From Paenibacillus sp. RC334 (lineage in GTDB: Bacteria; Bacillota; Bacilli; Paenibacillales; Paenibacillaceae), in assembly GCF_030034735.1 (NCBI RefSeq), contig NZ_CP125370.1, forward strand, positions 1,984,001 through 2,048,000: a stretch of DNA of 64,000 nt, read 5' to 3'. The stretch's first letter is position 1, and each line of letters begins with the position of its first letter. The position numbers and the translations under genes were made by a program. Shown one piece after another: positions 62,621-64,000 of this stretch. The notes below the pieces were generated by a model. That model saw only the letters and a program-made list of their open reading frames with translations. It was not told the origin of the DNA and ran no database searches.

Positions 62621-63646
62621 TTGGCTTTTGGAGCACGGGTGTTAAAAACGGGAATCGCAGTGACGCTCGCCCTTTTTCTGAGCATGCTTTTGAACACCCA
62701 TTCGCCTGTGGGGGCAGCGATAGCCGCTATTTTTGCCATGCAACCGTCAATATACAGGTCGTGGCGTTATTTTCTGGATCAACTCCAAACAAGCACACTA
62801 GGTGCAATCATGGCTTTGCTGGGCGGAATGGTATTTTCGAATGAGCCTATTGCGGTTGGTTTGGTATGTGTGCTGGTACTTATGATATGTCTGAAATTAA
62901 ATATGGCTGATACGGTAGGACTAACACTGGTAACCGTTGTTTCTGTCATGGAAGCCTCGGATGACTGGAAATTTGCGGTGACCCGTTTTGTGCTTACTTT
63001 AATCGGGATTGTTTCTGCTTTTGTTATTAATATTACGGTGTTTCCTCCGAAACCGAAAAGACAGTTTATCAATCAGATTCAAAGTGTATTTAACACTATG
63101 TCCTTGCTGCTGCGCACCGCCATTTCCGATGAGATTAAGGAGTCTGTCTTTAAAGAGGAAAAAGGCAATCTGGAGGGAGCCATAAAATCGCTATCGGATA
63201 AATATCATTTGTTCGAGGAAGAGCAGAAGAAGCTCAAGCGCTCCCGGTTCAGTCAGACGAGACAGATGGTGGTATACAAGCAAATGCTCGGAAGTTTGCA
63301 CAAAGGATATGAGGTACTGGACGCGGTGGAAAGGCACTACTTCCAGTCTGTGCGACCGAAGGGAACGGATGCGTTTTTTGATGGTCATCTGGAACTGCTG
63401 ATTCGGTTCCATGAACATGCGCTGCTGAAGTTTGAAGATAAGCTGAAACCGAACGAGGACGAAAGCGAAATGTTCCAGCAGGCGAACGGTGAGTTTATGA
63501 AGCATGCGATTACCCGTTTTGACCACTGTCAGGAGGGGATGCTGAGACTCTCGATTGTGGCTGCTGCGATGTATGACTATGGTCATCAACTGGAGCGGTT
63601 GAGCAGACTGGCGGAACATATTCATCCTGTGGAAGAGAGCAAGTAG
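62621..63646 (+). CDS. Aromatic acid exporter (ArAE) family membrane protein
   Basis: 341 residues. A TTG start at 62621 is preferred because AGGAGGG lies directly before the ATG at 62615, leaving no spacing. Four to five helices in the first 145 residues (FGARVLKTGIAVTLALFLSML; PVGAAIAAIFAMQPSIYRSWRY; LGAIMALLGGMVF), as in ArAE_1, then a cytosolic helical domain (about 150-341) with coiled-coil segments, as in ArAE_1_C. It may export aromatic or other small acids. No partner gene seen. Confidence 0.84.
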   Translation: MAFGARVLKTGIAVTLALFLSMLLNTHSPVGAAIAAIFAMQPSIYRSWRYFLDQLQTSTLGAIMALLGGMVFSNEPIAVGLVCVLVLMICLKLNMADTVGLTLVTVVSVMEASDDWKFAVTRFVLTLIGIVSAFVINITVFPPKPKRQFINQIQSVFNTMSLLLRTAISDEIKESVFKEEKGNLEGAIKSLSDKYHLFEEEQKKLKRSRFSQTRQMVVYKQMLGSLHKGYEVLDAVERHYFQSVRPKGTDAFFDGHLELLIRFHEHALLKFEDKLKPNEDESEMFQQANGEFMKHAITRFDHCQEGMLRLSIVAAAMYDYGHQLERLSRLAEHIHPVEESK

Positions 63647-63663
63647 CGAATGTATGAAAAAGT

Positions 63664-63706
63664 AAAAAGCGGCCGTATTCATCTTATAGATGGACGACCG
63701 CTTTTT
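63664..63706. terminator. Terminator after the ArAE gene
   Basis: AAAAAGCGG pairs with CCGCTTTTT, with inner CATCT/AGATG stem. The gap 63647-63960 holds this and an A/T-rich region with no other clear signal. Confidence 0.85.
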
Positions 63707-63960
63707 ACGTATATAAAGGCATAAAAAAAGCCCGCTGGTTGCGAACAGGGGTTAAACTTGCTACAATAGAGGATGCTATGTTTATGATAAAACCATAAGT
63801 TTAAAGTCGTTAATCACACTTCTTTTTATATTATAGCATGTTTCAAAGTGTAAGTCAATTTTCCCGGATCAGAGGGATGCCAGGGGTATACCCAGGTCCA
63901 TAATAGAGCATAGTTTAGCCCTGCGGTGGAGCAGGAGGAAACGGAACAGGAGTGATGCCA

Positions 63961-64000
63961 GTGGCTACTGAGCAGCAATGGAACGAGGAACAACGGAGAG
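63961..64000 (+). CDS. Start of a gene cut by the window edge
   Basis: GTG at 63961 with AGGAG 8 bases upstream; an ATG at 63955 is too close to that site. Only about 13 codons are visible (VATEQQWNEEQRR). The charged, Gln/Glu-rich start resembles the N-terminus of HelD-like helicases, but this is too short to call. Confidence 0.4.
   Translation, partial: MATEQQWNEEQRR

Noticed and set aside
1..64000. CRISPR arrays, rRNA, tRNA, prophage or transposase genes
   Set aside because: No regularly spaced repeats, no RNA gene signatures and no integrase/transposase frames were seen on either strand.

Overview
The window looks like chromosomal DNA of a Paenibacillus of the P. polymyxa type. This is inferred from gene content: YqzE, YwbE, a YqkB-like protein, YqhG next to a SNF2 helicase, CwlD-like amidase, nrdIEF, LplB/LplC-type permeases without a local ATPase, a T-box leader, many TTG/GTG starts with strong AGGAGG ribosome sites, and a degenerate class I lanthipeptide locus. 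I see no rRNA, tRNA, CRISPR array, transposase or prophage gene.

Layout. 1-4.9 kb: frameshifted MFS exporter with a divergent MerR/GyrI regulator, msrA, a divergent-polysaccharide-deacetylase protein convergent with a cell-wall amidase, and yqzE. 4.9-13.8 kb: an unrecognised secreted protein, yqhG (frameshifted) with a SNF2 helicase, an MmyB-like regulator, a FabF-type ketosynthase, a WYL regulator and a zinc-ribbon/GyrI fusion. 13.8-15.2 kb: remains of a lanthipeptide cluster, with a LanB N-terminus joined to a histidine kinase C-terminus. 15.2-23.6 kb: MFS/TetR pair, short-chain dehydrogenase, GrpB, YqkB-like protein, a Nudix gene with an internal deletion, an aminotransferase behind an alanine-type T-box, DUF1349 and DUF1361 proteins. 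22.7-29.8 kb: arabinan uptake and degradation (ArsR-type regulator, binding protein, two permeases, two GH43 enzymes). 30-35.3 kb: a large methyltransferase, a degenerate second GrpB, VOC, ankyrin and an acetyltransferase/transglutaminase-like protein. 35.5-39.3 kb: class Ib ribonucleotide reductase nrdIEF, with paired NrdR boxes in its promoter. 40.3-57.9 kb: a large glycan-utilisation region (orphan binding protein, LacI regulator, GH2 beta-mannosidase, membrane AraC sensor-regulator, ROK kinase, MFS, LplABC-type transporter, sugar isomerase/epimerase and an unassigned 591-residue protein). 57.9-64 kb: second DUF1361 protein, YwbE, DUF2238 protein, GT4 glycosyltransferase, MFS, ArAE-type membrane protein and the start of a further gene.

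How the genes work together. Two complete carbohydrate systems import oligosaccharides by ABC transporters that lack their own ATPase, so a shared MsmX-like ATPase elsewhere is expected. They break the sugars down outside (GH43 lipoprotein) or inside the cell (GH43, GH2), and cre-like sites lie upstream of three of the transport genes. The 43.6-57.9 kb locus is the best candidate for a pathway not fully described: beta-mannosidase, sugar kinase, isomerase/epimerase and a helical enzyme of unknown activity suggest a beta-mannoside-containing, perhaps acidic, glycan.

Three cautions. Five genes are broken by one-base changes in homopolymer runs, which may be sequencing errors. Two related ~120-130 bp elements with terminal inverted repeats lie at the 3' ends of genes. 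Several loci (LanB/kinase, Nudix, second GrpB) show internal deletions.
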